Source: Fusobacterium sp. (lineage in GTDB: Bacteria; Fusobacteriota; Fusobacteriia; Fusobacteriales; Fusobacteriaceae). Taken from it: DNA of 49,530 nucleotides. Below are positions 8,292 through 16,650 of the stretch, in pieces (within the stretch, counting starts at the first letter, position 1; the number at the start of each line of letters is the position of its first letter). The translations under genes were made by a program, and so were the position numbers. The notes under the pieces were generated by a model. It did not search any database. It was given only the letters and a program-made list of their open reading frames with translations, and had not been told where the DNA came from. The stretch covers positions 1 through 49,530 of the forward strand of contig NZ_JAUMYY010000009.1 of the NCBI RefSeq assembly GCF_030528405.1, in the 5' to 3' direction.

Positions 8292-9208
8292 TCAGGTGCT
8301 GGTATAGGCCAGAAAACATCTTCAAAACTTTCTCCAAGTTCTTGTTGTTGGTAAAAAGAAAAACCTTCATCATTTTCTATAAATCTTAGATACCCTTTTT
8401 CACCACTTTCAAATTCTTTTACTTCAATCCAAGAATGGCTGTCAGTTTTTAAAAATATAAATTCTTGACCCGCTTTAGCTACAAATAAAATTTCATCAGA
8501 ATCAGGTTTTTTATAGATATTAACAGCTTTATTTGCTGCAGTTGTTATTCTAGTAGAATAATTATTAAGTTCAGATAAGCCAAGTTCTTCCATGAAGAAA
8601 AAATCATCTTTTAATTTATAAGAAACAGCTTTTTCATATTCCATATAGCCTATTGTAGTAAGATATTTTGTATCCAGGCTTGCATTTTCTTGGTTTACAC
8701 TATTTTTTAAATATTCAGGCGAGGTTATATCTATTTCACCGATTTGATATAGATCATTATCTTCATAATGAAGAACTAAATATTTATAATTAGGAGATAC
8801 AACATCTTCAATTTGAAGCAAAATTTCTTTATATTTATCCTTAGGATCTATATCAATAATATTTATATCTAAAATTCTATAAGGTTTATCAATACTTAGA
8901 TCATAAGGACTTAAAGATGCTAAAGCAAAGCTCTTATCATTTATTTTAAGGATTCCTGATTGCTTCAAGACAAGAGAATTTGTAACTTCACGTAGCCATC
9001 CGAAGGAACTATCCTCATTAAATAAAATTACATCTTCCTTTCCATCTCCATCCAAATCCATTTTTCCTGTAGCAGATATAAATTCCTCCTCTATTTCAAG
9101 ATTTTCTACTTCCAAACCTTCTACTTTATATTTAGGCAATGATTTTTTTGATTTTTCAAGAGTTATGAACCCAGCATTTTCTTGTATATTTTCCTCCATC
9201 CTATTCAT
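8279..9208 (-). CDS. VCBS-like plus SH3b-like protein, tandem paralogue without a signal peptide
   Basis: About 309 residues from the ATG at 9206-9208 (303 from the ATG at 9197-9199). A longer TTG-started version reaches 9226, but no start has a good ribosome-binding site. Seen: a calcium-loop-like GKMDLDGDGKEDV, as in VCBS/FG-GAP repeats, then a long beta-rich stretch, then an SH3b-like segment near the end (VNIYKKPDSDEILFVAKAG...HSWIEVKEFESGEKGYLRF). The preceding gene pair (9201-10265) aligns along most of this length, so the two are tandem duplicates. It overlaps the preceding stop codon, which suggests translational coupling or a lost fusion. It lacks the lipobox N-terminus of its neighbour and may itself be a remnant. 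Confidence 0.55.
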   Translation of the reverse strand: MNRMEENIQENAGFITLEKSKKSLPKYKVEGLEVENLEIEEEFISATGKMDLDGDGKEDVILFNEDSSFGWLREVTNSLVLKQSGILKINDKSFALASLSPYDLSIDKPYRILDINIIDIDPKDKYKEILLQIEDVVSPNYKYLVLHYEDNDLYQIGEIDITSPEYLKNSVNQENASLDTKYLTTIGYMEYEKAVSYKLKDDFFFMEELGLSELNNYSTRITTAANKAVNIYKKPDSDEILFVAKAGQEFIFLKTDSHSWIEVKEFESGEKGYLRFIENDEGFSFYQQQELGESFEDVFWPIPAPEPVM

Positions 9209-10594
9209 TGAAAGGTAAATTATCAAAAATATCTTGGAAAGTCATACCATCTAAATCTTCTTGCTTATAGAAATATAATTCTTCTCCATAATCACTTTCT
9301 TTCATTTGAAAATGAATATAACCAATTTTTCCTGTATTAAAACTTTTTACCTTTAACCATGATTTGAAATTGCTTGATACAAAAAGTAAATTATCTTCTT
9401 CTGCAGTAAAAAGAAGTTCATCAAAATCTTTTCCTTTATATACTTCAATATTTTTTTTCACAATACCTATAACTTTTCTATCAAAAATTCTTATATCAGA
9501 GATATTTTCTTGCTCTTTAAGTTTACCTTCTTGAATAAAATATAATTTTTCTTGAAAAGAAGAAAAACCTAAAGAATTATTCCATTCTTTAATTTTCAAA
9601 GCAGAACTTTTCTTATCAACACAAGTTGTAAAATTATCTGTCCATGGTAGATTAATTGCTCCTAAATATTTTAAATTATTTTTATCATAGTGAAGGAAAA
9701 TTCCTAGTGAAGGAGCATATCTACTACCTTCTATCACAAAGACCAGTTCCTGATAGTTATCTTTTTTATCCATGTCTAAAATTTCCATATCAATAATTGG
9801 TGACATTCAATAAAGATCGCCTTCTTCTATACCCGCTAAGCTAAGAAGATCAATAAATTCAAAAGTTTTATTATTAATAACAAGTTTTGCTTCAGTTTCA
9901 CTATTGGAATCCGTTCCTATATCTTCTTCAGGGACTTGACTTATAAATGAAATTTCTTCTTCTACATTATCTTGGTTTAGATCTACTTTACCATTTATAT
10001 ATGTTTTCATATTTTTTTCTTCTCTTGAGAGAATATTCTGAGAAATTTCTTCATCTATTTCCTCACTATTTTTACAAAAAACATTAATAAAAAGAGGAAT
10101 ATCATCATAAGAATAGTAATTGAAGTTATAACTTTCTTCCTCTGAATTTTCTTTTTTTACAATCAATTCATTTTCATAAAGGGAAGCCCAATTTTTAACA
10201 ATAAGACTTTCTCCTCTCTTTAATGCCTTTGAGAAGAGAGTTTTAAACTCATCACTATTTGCCACATTTTTTCTAATTTCATAGGTATAACCATCTTTTA
10301 AAGGGATTATTAGAGTATAGTTTTCAGCCTTTTTTCTGTTTTTTCAGCTTCCTGAATTTCAAATTGAGGAATCTCTTTCCATAATTCTTCTTCTAAAAAA
10401 TCTTTATTTTCAAAAGACAGAATTAAAAAGATATTATCTTCCTCATCATAGAAATCTAAATATTTCTTTGTAAAACTCAATAGCTTTTCATTATTAATCT
10501 TATTTTCTGCACTTTCTTCTTCTTTTTTTTCACAGGATATAAATAAAAATAAGACAAAAAAAGGAATAAATATAGAATAAAAAATCTTTTTCAT
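9201..10594 (-). pseudogene. Broken lipoprotein gene with VCBS-like and SH3b-like segments
   Basis: Three open pieces read as one ancestral lipoprotein of about 460 residues. Piece 1 (10310-10594) has a good RBS, a lipoprotein signal and lipobox (LFISC, Cys about 21). It goes out of frame near two six-A runs (plus strand T-runs at 10330-10335 and 10339-10344). The next frame continues without a gap (NYTLIIPLKDGYTYEIRKNV) into piece 2 (to 9807), so one missing A explains the break. Piece 2 ends in an in-frame TGA (9807-9809), followed at once by ATG and piece 3 (9201-9806). Its downstream paralogue reads through this point without a stop. The intact product would be an outer- or inner-membrane lipoprotein. 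The function is unknown. Confidence 0.7.
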
Positions 10595-10698
10595 AAATTT
10601 TACTCTCCTTTTACTATAATATTTTTATTAAACTTATTTATAAAATAAAATTTAATTTTCCTACAAAATGACCTTAATATATATTAATATATTTTAAA

Positions 10699-10737
10699 TA
10701 AAAAAAGTAGCTCCAAATTTTGTCATTCTGGAACTAC
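10699..10737 (-). terminator. Terminator left of the btuF 3'-end fragment
   Basis: GTAGCTCCA (10707-10715) pairs with TGGAACTAC (10729-10737) with one G-U pair. Read on the minus strand it ends in a long U-tract. It would stop transcripts arriving from the MATE gene. Confidence 0.75.
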
Positions 10738-10786
10738 CTAAAAAATTTTCCATCAATATCGTTTTCCACAGAATTGATAATATCCT

Positions 10787-10872
10787 CTAATCCTCTAATT
10801 GATATATAGATTTAGCCATATCCTCTATTCCTTCTACTATATAGTGAAAATAAATATAGATATATTTTCTAG
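10787..10872 (-). pseudogene. Duplicated 3' end of the btuF-like gene
   Basis: On the minus strand this encodes RKYIYIYFHYIVEGIEDMAK followed by SIYQLED and a stop. It is nearly the same as the last 27 residues of the binding protein at 13079-13963. The DNA from 10788 to 10872 matches 13080-13164 at 82 of 85 positions by my count. There is no further coding upstream of it. The two copies are 2292 bp apart in direct orientation and bracket the MATE-MarR pair. Confidence 0.85.
10788..10872. repeat. 85-bp direct repeat, left copy
   Basis: Matches 13080-13164 with three mismatches (at about 10796, 10848 and 10870). The sequence on either side is unrelated. It marks a past duplication or insertion event. 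Confidence 0.85.
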
Positions 10873-10905
10873 TGTTTTTTTATAAGACTATATATACTGA
10901 ATACA

Positions 10906-12243
10906 CTAAACATATTGATATTTTTTTCGTTTGCATACTATATAAAATATAGATACAATGACTGAAAGAACTTCTGCTATCACAACAGAAAACCAAATTC
11001 CATTTAATCCAAAGAAGATAGGTAAAATCAAGACACATAGTAATTGCAATCCAAAGGTTCTAATAAACGATAGTTTTACTGAAGTGATTCCATCATTCAA
11101 GGCAGTAAATAAAGCTGAAGTAAAAATATTTAATCCCTGCAACATAAATGAGAATGAAAATATTAAAAAGGCATGCTTCGTAATTTCCATAAGCTCCATA
11201 TCATAACCAACAAATAATTTTGCTAAACTTGTTTTTAAGACAATTGCAATAAGAGTCATACTTATTCCAGAAAATAACATAATCCATACACTTTTTTTGA
11301 ATATATTTTTCAGTTCATCTATATTATTTGCCCCATGATTAAATCCTATTACAGGTGACACTCCAATTGAATATCCTAAAAATATAGCCATGAAAATAAA
11401 TTGTATATACATCAAAACTCCATATGCTGCCACTCCATTTTCTCCTACATATATCATCAATTCGAAATTGAATATTACACTCACTACCGAACTAGAAACA
11501 TTTCCTACAAATTCTGATAATCCATTTATAATGACCTTAAAAATTGTTTTTAGCTCAAATTTTGCTTTTGTAAATTTTAATTTATTCCCATTTCGGATTA
11601 CAAAATAAATAGCAGGTATCAAGGCTCCTACCAAAAAACCTATGCCAGTGGCTAAAGCTGCTCCAGCAACTCCCCATTTAAAATAAATAATAAAAACTGC
11701 ATCTAAAATAATATTCGTTAAACCTGATATTATTGTAGAAAATAGACCTATTTTAGGCTTTTCAGCTACGATTAAAAAACTTTGAAAAACATTCTGTAGC
11801 ATAAAGATTGGTATAAATCCCATTAAAATTCTACCATATGGTACGCAACTTTTAAGCATTTCTGCACTTGCTCCAAGCATATTTGCAATCAACTTAACAA
11901 ATGCTATACCAAAAACCGAAATGAAAATCCCAATCAATCCTACAAATACTACTATCATTGTAAAATATTGATTTGCCTTTTCTTTTTCACCTTTTCCAAG
12001 CATCATAGAAACCAATGCACTACCACCAGTTGAAAATATAAAAACAATCGAACCTAAAATCATAATAAACGGGTATATAAGATTAACACCTGCAAATTCT
12101 ATTTTTCCAACAAAATTTGATACGAATAAACCATCTATCACAGTATACAATGATGTTAGTATCATCATCAAGATAGATGGTAATGTAAAATGTATTAAAT
12201 GCTTGTAAGAAAAGTGATCAGAAAGTTGAATTTTTTTTGCCAT
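10906..12243 (-). CDS. MATE-family multidrug efflux pump
   Basis: About 445 residues with roughly 12 hydrophobic spans. Family features seen: PSILMMILTSLYTVIDGLFVSNFVG at the N-terminus and a second, similar half with YIQFIFMAIFLGYSIG and GFNHGAN. It exports cationic drugs or metabolites in exchange for sodium or protons; the MepA-like subgroup is the closest by eye. The best start is the ATG at 12241-12243, one base after the MarR stop codon with GGGGGA 8 bp upstream. The longer start at 12258 has no ribosome-binding site. It follows a MarR gene directly, an arrangement like mepR-mepA, so it is probably repressed by that regulator. The pair lies between direct repeats. Confidence 0.9.
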   Translation of the reverse strand: MAKKIQLSDHFSYKHLIHFTLPSILMMILTSLYTVIDGLFVSNFVGKIEFAGVNLIYPFIMILGSIVFIFSTGGSALVSMMLGKGEKEKANQYFTMIVVFVGLIGIFISVFGIAFVKLIANMLGASAEMLKSCVPYGRILMGFIPIFMLQNVFQSFLIVAEKPKIGLFSTIISGLTNIILDAVFIIYFKWGVAGAALATGIGFLVGALIPAIYFVIRNGNKLKFTKAKFELKTIFKVIINGLSEFVGNVSSSVVSVIFNFELMIYVGENGVAAYGVLMYIQFIFMAIFLGYSIGVSPVIGFNHGANNIDELKNIFKKSVWIMLFSGISMTLIAIVLKTSLAKLFVGYDMELMEITKHAFLIFSFSFMLQGLNIFTSALFTALNDGITSVKLSFIRTFGLQLLCVLILPIFFGLNGIWFSVVIAEVLSVIVSIFYIVCKRKKYQYV

Positions 12244-12244
12244 T

Positions 12245-12709
12245 CTAAATTCCCCCATCTCTTTCCGTATTTCTTAATCTTTTAAACTCCTCATTTAAAT
12301 ACTCTACAAGTACTCGACTTAACTTCAGATAAAGTTTCCTATCTTTTTCTTTAAACCTTGAAAATGCATTGTATTCAACTTCTTTTATTTTACCTATAAC
12401 TTGATTAACAATCTTATTTCCTTTCTCAGTCAAAATAATATTTTTTCTATTTCTTGTTTTTGGTACCACTTGCAACGTCAGCAATCCATCTTTTTTTAAT
12501 TTGAATATAGTAGAATTTATAGTTTGTTTTGAGTAAGAAAGTTCTTCACATAAACTACTTTGTGAATATAATTTATGTTCATCATATAAAATGTACAATA
12601 CCCAAAATGCACAATCAGATAAATCATTCTGCTTTGCCATTTGATGATATATATTATCAAGTTCTTTAAATATAAAATTAATTTCTGATATTTGTTCTTC
12701 TATTCTCAT
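12245..12709 (-). CDS. MarR-family transcriptional regulator
   Basis: About 154 residues from the ATG at 12707-12709, which has GGGAGG 9 bp upstream. The TTG six bases earlier is too close to it. The winged helix-turn-helix lies about residues 48-100 (LCEELSYSKQTINSTIFKLKK, then a wing ending KNIILTEKG). The helices at both ends make the dimer interface of the family. It is the first gene of a two-gene operon with the MATE pump. A palindrome over its own -10 region suggests autorepression with release by a pump substrate, as in other MarR-efflux pairs. The ligand is unknown. Confidence 0.9.
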   Translation of the reverse strand: MRIEEQISEINFIFKELDNIYHQMAKQNDLSDCAFWVLYILYDEHKLYSQSSLCEELSYSKQTINSTIFKLKKDGLLTLQVVPKTRNRKNIILTEKGNKIVNQVIGKIKEVEYNAFSRFKEKDRKLYLKLSRVLVEYLNEEFKRLRNTERDGGI

Positions 12710-12735
12710 TATCAATAACCTCCCAGTTTCTATTT

Positions 12736-12774
12736 TAAGACTTTTATTATAGTCTTAATTCGGATACTTGTCAA
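12736..12774 (-). promoter_or_regulatory. Promoter and operator of the marR-MATE operon
   Basis: On the minus strand, a consensus -35 TTGACA (12769-12774) and a -10 TATAAT (12746-12751) are 17 bp apart. The inverted repeat TAAGACT-8-AGTCTTA (12736-12757) covers the -10 element. This is the expected place for a MarR operator. Confidence 0.75.
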
Positions 12775-12775
12775 T

Positions 12776-13031
12776 AATTTATTACTCACACATGTATATT
12801 TTTTTTTAAATAATTAAAAATTTATAATCTTTTTTTATCTTGAATCTTAACTTCTCTTCTGTATTATTTCCTTTAAATATTCTTATAAGTTTTTCTTACT
12901 CTATTTATTTTGCTTTATCAATAGTTTTATTTTCTATATCTTTTATAACTAACTATTACACATTCTATAATGTTATTATACTTTTTTTAGTTTTAATAAA
13001 AATATTTTTTATTTTTTCTATTTCCAATTTT
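12776..13031. other. AT-rich spacer with no supported gene
   Basis: Between the marR promoter and the btuF terminator. A TTG-started plus-strand frame of 67 hydrophobic residues (12840-13043) has no ribosome-binding site and runs into the terminator hairpin. I see nothing else here. Confidence 0.5.
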
Positions 13032-13068
13032 CAAAAAAAATAGCTCTAGAAGCTTTTCTAGAACTATT
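13032..13068 (-). terminator. Terminator of the cobalamin uptake operon
   Basis: A 12-bp hairpin, ATAGCTCTAGAA (13040-13051) with TTCTAGAACTAT (13056-13067). On the minus strand an eight-U tract follows it. It lies just after the btuF stop codon. Confidence 0.85.
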
Positions 13069-13078
13069 TAAAAATGAA

Positions 13079-13963
13079 TTAATCCTCAAATTGATATATA
13101 GATTTAGCCATATCCTCTATTCCTTCTACTATATAGTGAGAATAAATATAGATATATTTTCCAGGTATAGTATAAACTTTATTGTTTTGAACAGCATTTA
13201 AATTTTCATAACTCTTGTCATTCTTTATAAATTTTATAAATTCTTGATTTTCTGAATTATCAGAAGAATTCCAAACAGGAACAAGTATAACATCTGGATT
13301 CATTTCAATAACTACTTCTTTAGAAATTTTAGCAAAACGCCCTATACCTAATTCTGCTGCTAAATTTACAGCATAAATTTTTTTCAACATATCATCAAAA
13401 ATACTTCCTCTGCCATTAGTTCCCTCATAATGAGAATATTCTAATACCTTTGGTGAATTTTTTTTAAGTTTTTTTATTTTTTCTTGAAGTGACTCCAATC
13501 TTTTGTCCATATTTTTTATTATTTTTTCGCCTCGTTCTTCTTCTTCTAATAACTTAGCCAGTTCTCTTATTAAAGCTTGAACTTCTTCATAAGTGAGAGG
13601 TGTTTTATAAATATATACATTTACTCCTGCATCCTCTAATTGAGCTCTAATTTCACTTTTTAACCAATCTGCTGCTATAACAATATCAGGTTCCAGCTCA
13701 ATCATTCTCTCAACATTATCTTCTACTTTTTCAAACTTGTTGAGTTTATTGTATAAAATCGAAGTCATTTCATTATTACTAGCTTTTCCACGAAAGGCTA
13801 GTACTCTTTCCCTGTCTATCATATCATATAGTATTTCATCTCCTGCCATAGATAAAGAGATAATTTTATTATATTTTTTAGCATTTAAATCCTTAGCAAA
13901 AATCGTTACACTAATGAAAAAACATAATATCAAGAGATTTAAAATTCTTTTCATTTCTACCAC
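13079..13963 (-). CDS. Periplasmic binding protein of a cobalamin/iron-type ABC importer (BtuF-like)
   Basis: A 294-residue protein. It has a signal peptide (KRILNLLILCFFISVTIFAK) and a type III (TroA/FecB, COG0614) binding-protein fold. The opening strand IISLSMAGDEILYDM, the motif ELEPDIVIAADW and the long helix linking two lobes (about 135-170) are visible. The GTG start at 13961-13963 has AGAGG 7 bp upstream; an ATG three codons later is the alternative. It follows the TonB receptor by 16 bp under the same cobalamin riboswitch, so the ligand is probably a corrinoid. No BtuC or BtuD homologue is next to it; the genes after it were displaced or lie elsewhere. Its 3' end is duplicated at 10787-10872. 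Confidence 0.85.
   Translation of the reverse strand: MVEMKRILNLLILCFFISVTIFAKDLNAKKYNKIISLSMAGDEILYDMIDRERVLAFRGKASNNEMTSILYNKLNKFEKVEDNVERMIELEPDIVIAADWLKSEIRAQLEDAGVNVYIYKTPLTYEEVQALIRELAKLLEEEERGEKIIKNMDKRLESLQEKIKKLKKNSPKVLEYSHYEGTNGRGSIFDDMLKKIYAVNLAAELGIGRFAKISKEVVIEMNPDVILVPVWNSSDNSENQEFIKFIKNDKSYENLNAVQNNKVYTIPGKYIYIYSHYIVEGIEDMAKSIYQFED
13080..13164. repeat. 85-bp direct repeat, right copy (inside the btuF-like gene)
   Basis: Partner of 10788-10872. This copy is the 3' end of an intact gene, so it is the probable source. Confidence 0.85.
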
Positions 13964-13979
13964 TCAATTTCCTCTTATT

Positions 13980-15944
13980 TTAGAAAGTATATCTTATACC
14001 TACATAATAATTTCTACGAGTTCCGTAATAATAGTTAACCTTAGTTCCTTTAGAATCTAATTTTGGATTAAAGTATTCTTTATCTAATAAATTTTTAATT
14101 CCTCCATAAATGCTTAATCCATTTTCCATTTCATAATTTAAACTTGTATCCAGTTCTCCATGTCCTTTTTGTTTAGGATGCTTATTATGAAAATCATAAA
14201 CTATATATGTTCCTCCATAATGATTATAAGAAGTAGACCATGTTAAATTATCTGTTAATTTATAATCCATACCTAGGCTATAAATATATTCTGGAACTCC
14301 TGGAATTTTACTTCCTGCAAAAACACCACTTTTTATTTTGTGTGATAGATAACTAAAACTTTCCCTGAAAGTAATGTTTCCTAAATATTGCTCCATTGAA
14401 AGTTCTATTCCCCTTCTTTGATTTTTGCCAGGCAAGTTATAATTATTACCTAATTTACCATTTTCATAAGCTACATAAAAAATTTCATTAGCTGTATTTG
14501 TTTGAAATATTGAACCTGAAAGGAAGAACCAATTTCCTGCTGTTTTCAATCCCAATTCAAAAGTATCTGAGTTTTGAGTTTTTACTTCATATTTACTTCT
14601 CCATCTTCCTGCTTCTCCTGCAGTTGGAGCACGAAATGCCTTACTATAAGTTAAGTAAATACTGCTGGTATCATTAAATAAATAATTTGCACTTAACTCA
14701 TAAGCATCTTCATTAAATGCTTTATTTAAAGTTTTAGATTTAGCTCTTTTTGGATTAGGATTCAAAAGATCTTTAACATCATATTTTATTTTCTGATGCC
14801 TATATGCCTGTGTGAATATAAAATCATTCCACTGGAATGTATTGCTTATAAATAAGCCCAAAGATTTTTTGCTAGTATCTGTCTTTGTTTCTTTTTTATA
14901 AGTGTACTTAGATCTACCTTCTAAATAATCTCCTCCTAATATAAAATATGACTTTGGCATATAAGTATATTTTATTTGAGGGCTTATATAAAATGTTTCT
15001 GTATCTCTTATAGTTGAAACTTCACCATTTTTTTCATCAATGGATTTATATAATTTGTCTTTAAAATCTCCAGCAATTATAAAATCTAAATTTTCAGCCC
15101 ATTTTCCTTCATACTTAACTTTATAGATCTTTAAATTTTCTTTTCCCTTTATTTTAGAAGTAGATTCCTTAATTTTTTTATTTTCAATATCTTTTTTTGA
15201 TAAATAGCCAGGAAATCTATATTCAGTATCTGAATGTTGAAAATTTAAGTTCAAACTATGTCCAGTCATATTATATTTCATATTAATATCAAAGTGTTCA
15301 ACATCACGAGTATGATGATCTCTATAATTATTTTGTCTTTTATCATTATATTTAATATCGAAAGATAAATTTTTTGTAATGTTTGTTCCTAAATTTAATT
15401 TATAATTCTTTAAATCATAAGAACCAATTTCATAAGAAAACGAACCATAGTACTTATCTTTTCTTGGTTTTTTAGTAATTATATTGATAACACCAGCTAC
15501 AGCACCTTCACCATATAGTATATTTCCACTATTAGGTAAAACTTCTATTCTTTCCACATTATCAATGGGAATTAAGTTTAAATTTACTCCCCCAGTGTCC
15601 ACAACACTATTATAAGGTAAGCCATCCATTAAAAAAAGAATATTTTGCTCTTCTTTTCCAGGTATCATACCTCTAAATGAGATCTTGGCATCTGAGCCTC
15701 CCATATTGTTGTAAGCCATTAGTCCAGGGACGGTTTTTAAAGCATCTTCTATTGACTGTGCTCCTCTTTCTTTAATATCTTTTGCTGTAACAACAGTTAT
15801 ATTTTTTGGACTTTTTAAAACACTATTTCCAAAACTTTCTGCTGTTACAACAGTTTCTTCTAATTTTACTGTAGGATTTTCCTTTGCTACTCCTTGCTGA
15901 TTTAACACTATAAAAAATGTCATTAAAATAAAACTTTTTTTCAT
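13980..15944 (-). CDS. btuB: TonB-dependent outer-membrane cobalamin receptor (BtuB-like)
   Basis: About 654 residues. The signal peptide is at residues 1-20. A TonB box (ETVVTA) follows closely, then the plug domain (DIKERGAQSIEDALKTVPG ... RIEVLPNSGNILYGEGAVAGVINIITKKP). The rest is a beta-barrel ending in an aromatic residue (YYVGIRYTF), as needed for outer-membrane assembly. The ATG at 15942-15944 is preferred over the TTG at 15956, because GGGAGG lies between them. It is the first gene after a cobalamin riboswitch, which supports corrinoid import over iron-siderophore import. It probably works with TonB-ExbBD and the BtuF-like protein encoded next. Confidence 0.9.
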   Translation of the reverse strand: MKKSFILMTFFIVLNQQGVAKENPTVKLEETVVTAESFGNSVLKSPKNITVVTAKDIKERGAQSIEDALKTVPGLMAYNNMGGSDAKISFRGMIPGKEEQNILFLMDGLPYNSVVDTGGVNLNLIPIDNVERIEVLPNSGNILYGEGAVAGVINIITKKPRKDKYYGSFSYEIGSYDLKNYKLNLGTNITKNLSFDIKYNDKRQNNYRDHHTRDVEHFDINMKYNMTGHSLNLNFQHSDTEYRFPGYLSKKDIENKKIKESTSKIKGKENLKIYKVKYEGKWAENLDFIIAGDFKDKLYKSIDEKNGEVSTIRDTETFYISPQIKYTYMPKSYFILGGDYLEGRSKYTYKKETKTDTSKKSLGLFISNTFQWNDFIFTQAYRHQKIKYDVKDLLNPNPKRAKSKTLNKAFNEDAYELSANYLFNDTSSIYLTYSKAFRAPTAGEAGRWRSKYEVKTQNSDTFELGLKTAGNWFFLSGSIFQTNTANEIFYVAYENGKLGNNYNLPGKNQRRGIELSMEQYLGNITFRESFSYLSHKIKSGVFAGSKIPGVPEYIYSLGMDYKLTDNLTWSTSYNHYGGTYIVYDFHNKHPKQKGHGELDTSLNYEMENGLSIYGGIKNLLDKEYFNPKLDSKGTKVNYYYGTRRNYYVGIRYTF

Positions 15945-16031
15945 ATAACCTCCCAAAATTTATAATTGATTTTTGTTAATAAAATCTGTTTTTTAATTTC
16001 AATTCTAAAAATTAGGGCTTCAACTTATTAC

Positions 16032-16069
16032 CAAAAAAACTCTTATTTAGTAATCATCCTAATAAGAGT
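16032..16069 (-). terminator. Attenuator terminator of the cobalamin riboswitch
   Basis: ACTCTTATT (16039-16047) pairs with AATAAGAGT (16061-16069). On the minus strand a seven-U tract follows. It lies between the riboswitch and the receptor start codon. It is the likely off-switch when cobalamin is bound. Confidence 0.8.
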
Positions 16070-16169
16070 CCATTTAAAAATTAAAATTTATATACCTTCT
16101 TCTCCAATCTTCTACCCAAGATTTTGAGTTCAACTCGGTACGATATAACAGTTCAATTTTTTATATTAA

Positions 16170-16312
16170 ATGGTAAGTCTCCTGACTCGGCTTCTTTCTA
16201 ATTTCATCCCTTCCCAGTTTCCCAGTGGTATATTATGATTTCGTCCACCATACAGTAGCTTTCGCTGTGTGGGCTTCTCACCCAACTTCCTCTATTAAGC
16301 TTATAGCACCTA
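16170..16312 (-). ncRNA. Cobalamin riboswitch
   Basis: Read on the minus strand, the conserved elements occur in order: GGTGAGAAGCCCACACAGC, GCTACTGTAT, CCACTGGG, GGGAAGGG and the 3' signature CCGAGTCAGGAGACTTACC (16172-16190). This is the AdoCbl-class aptamer. The terminator at 16032-16069 is its probable expression platform. It controls the btuB/btuF operon. Confidence 0.95.
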
Positions 16313-16333
16313 TTTTGTTTTATTCTAAATATA

Positions 16334-16362
16334 ATAGTACTATAGCAAAACGAAAAAGTCAA
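16334..16362 (-). promoter_or_regulatory. Promoter of the cobalamin uptake operon
   Basis: On the minus strand, TTGACT (16357-16362) and TACTAT (16334-16339) are 17 bp apart, about 25 bp upstream of the riboswitch. Confidence 0.7.
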
Positions 16363-16551
16363 TAGACAATATTTTTTAATAAATTTATAAATTTAATATT
16401 AAGTTTTATATGAAAAAAAATATTTTTTCTTTTTTTAGAATATTTTTTAATAGATTTTCTATTTTTTAATATACATAACTATATATAAAATATAAAAATT
16501 AAAATTTCTAACTACATTAAAAATACTATTAATAAAAATTAAAAGACAACT
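16363..16551. other. AT-rich spacer, nothing recognised
   Basis: Very AT-rich sequence between the cobalamin promoter and the lrgB terminator. No gene or structured RNA is seen. Confidence 0.5.
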
Positions 16552-16613
16552 AAAAAAGGTTATATAATATTACAAGTTAGAAAATTTTTCCAACAATAAA
16601 TTATTAGATAACC
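16552..16613 (-). terminator. Terminator of the lactate/2-hydroxyacyl-CoA operon
   Basis: GGTTATATAATA (16558-16569) pairs with TATTAGATAACC (16602-16613) with one mismatch. On the minus strand a U-tract follows. It lies 38 bp after the lrgB stop and would end the 14-gene operon. Confidence 0.75.
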
Positions 16614-16650
16614 ATTTTTAAAAAAATTTTATTTATAATGAGTAGAAATA

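Noticed and set aside
9807-9809. In-frame TGA as a selenocysteine codon
   Set aside because: No SECIS-like hairpin is evident downstream, the paralogue does not have Cys at the matching place, and the gene has another lesion, so a nonsense mutation is simpler.
12840-13043. Plus-strand hydrophobic frame of 67 codons
   Set aside because: TTG start with no ribosome-binding site, low complexity, and its end lies in the btuF terminator hairpin.
10699-13068. Repeat-flanked MATE-MarR segment as an insertion sequence or transposon
   Set aside because: No transposase and no terminal inverted repeats; the 85-bp repeats are gene sequence, far longer than a usual target duplication.
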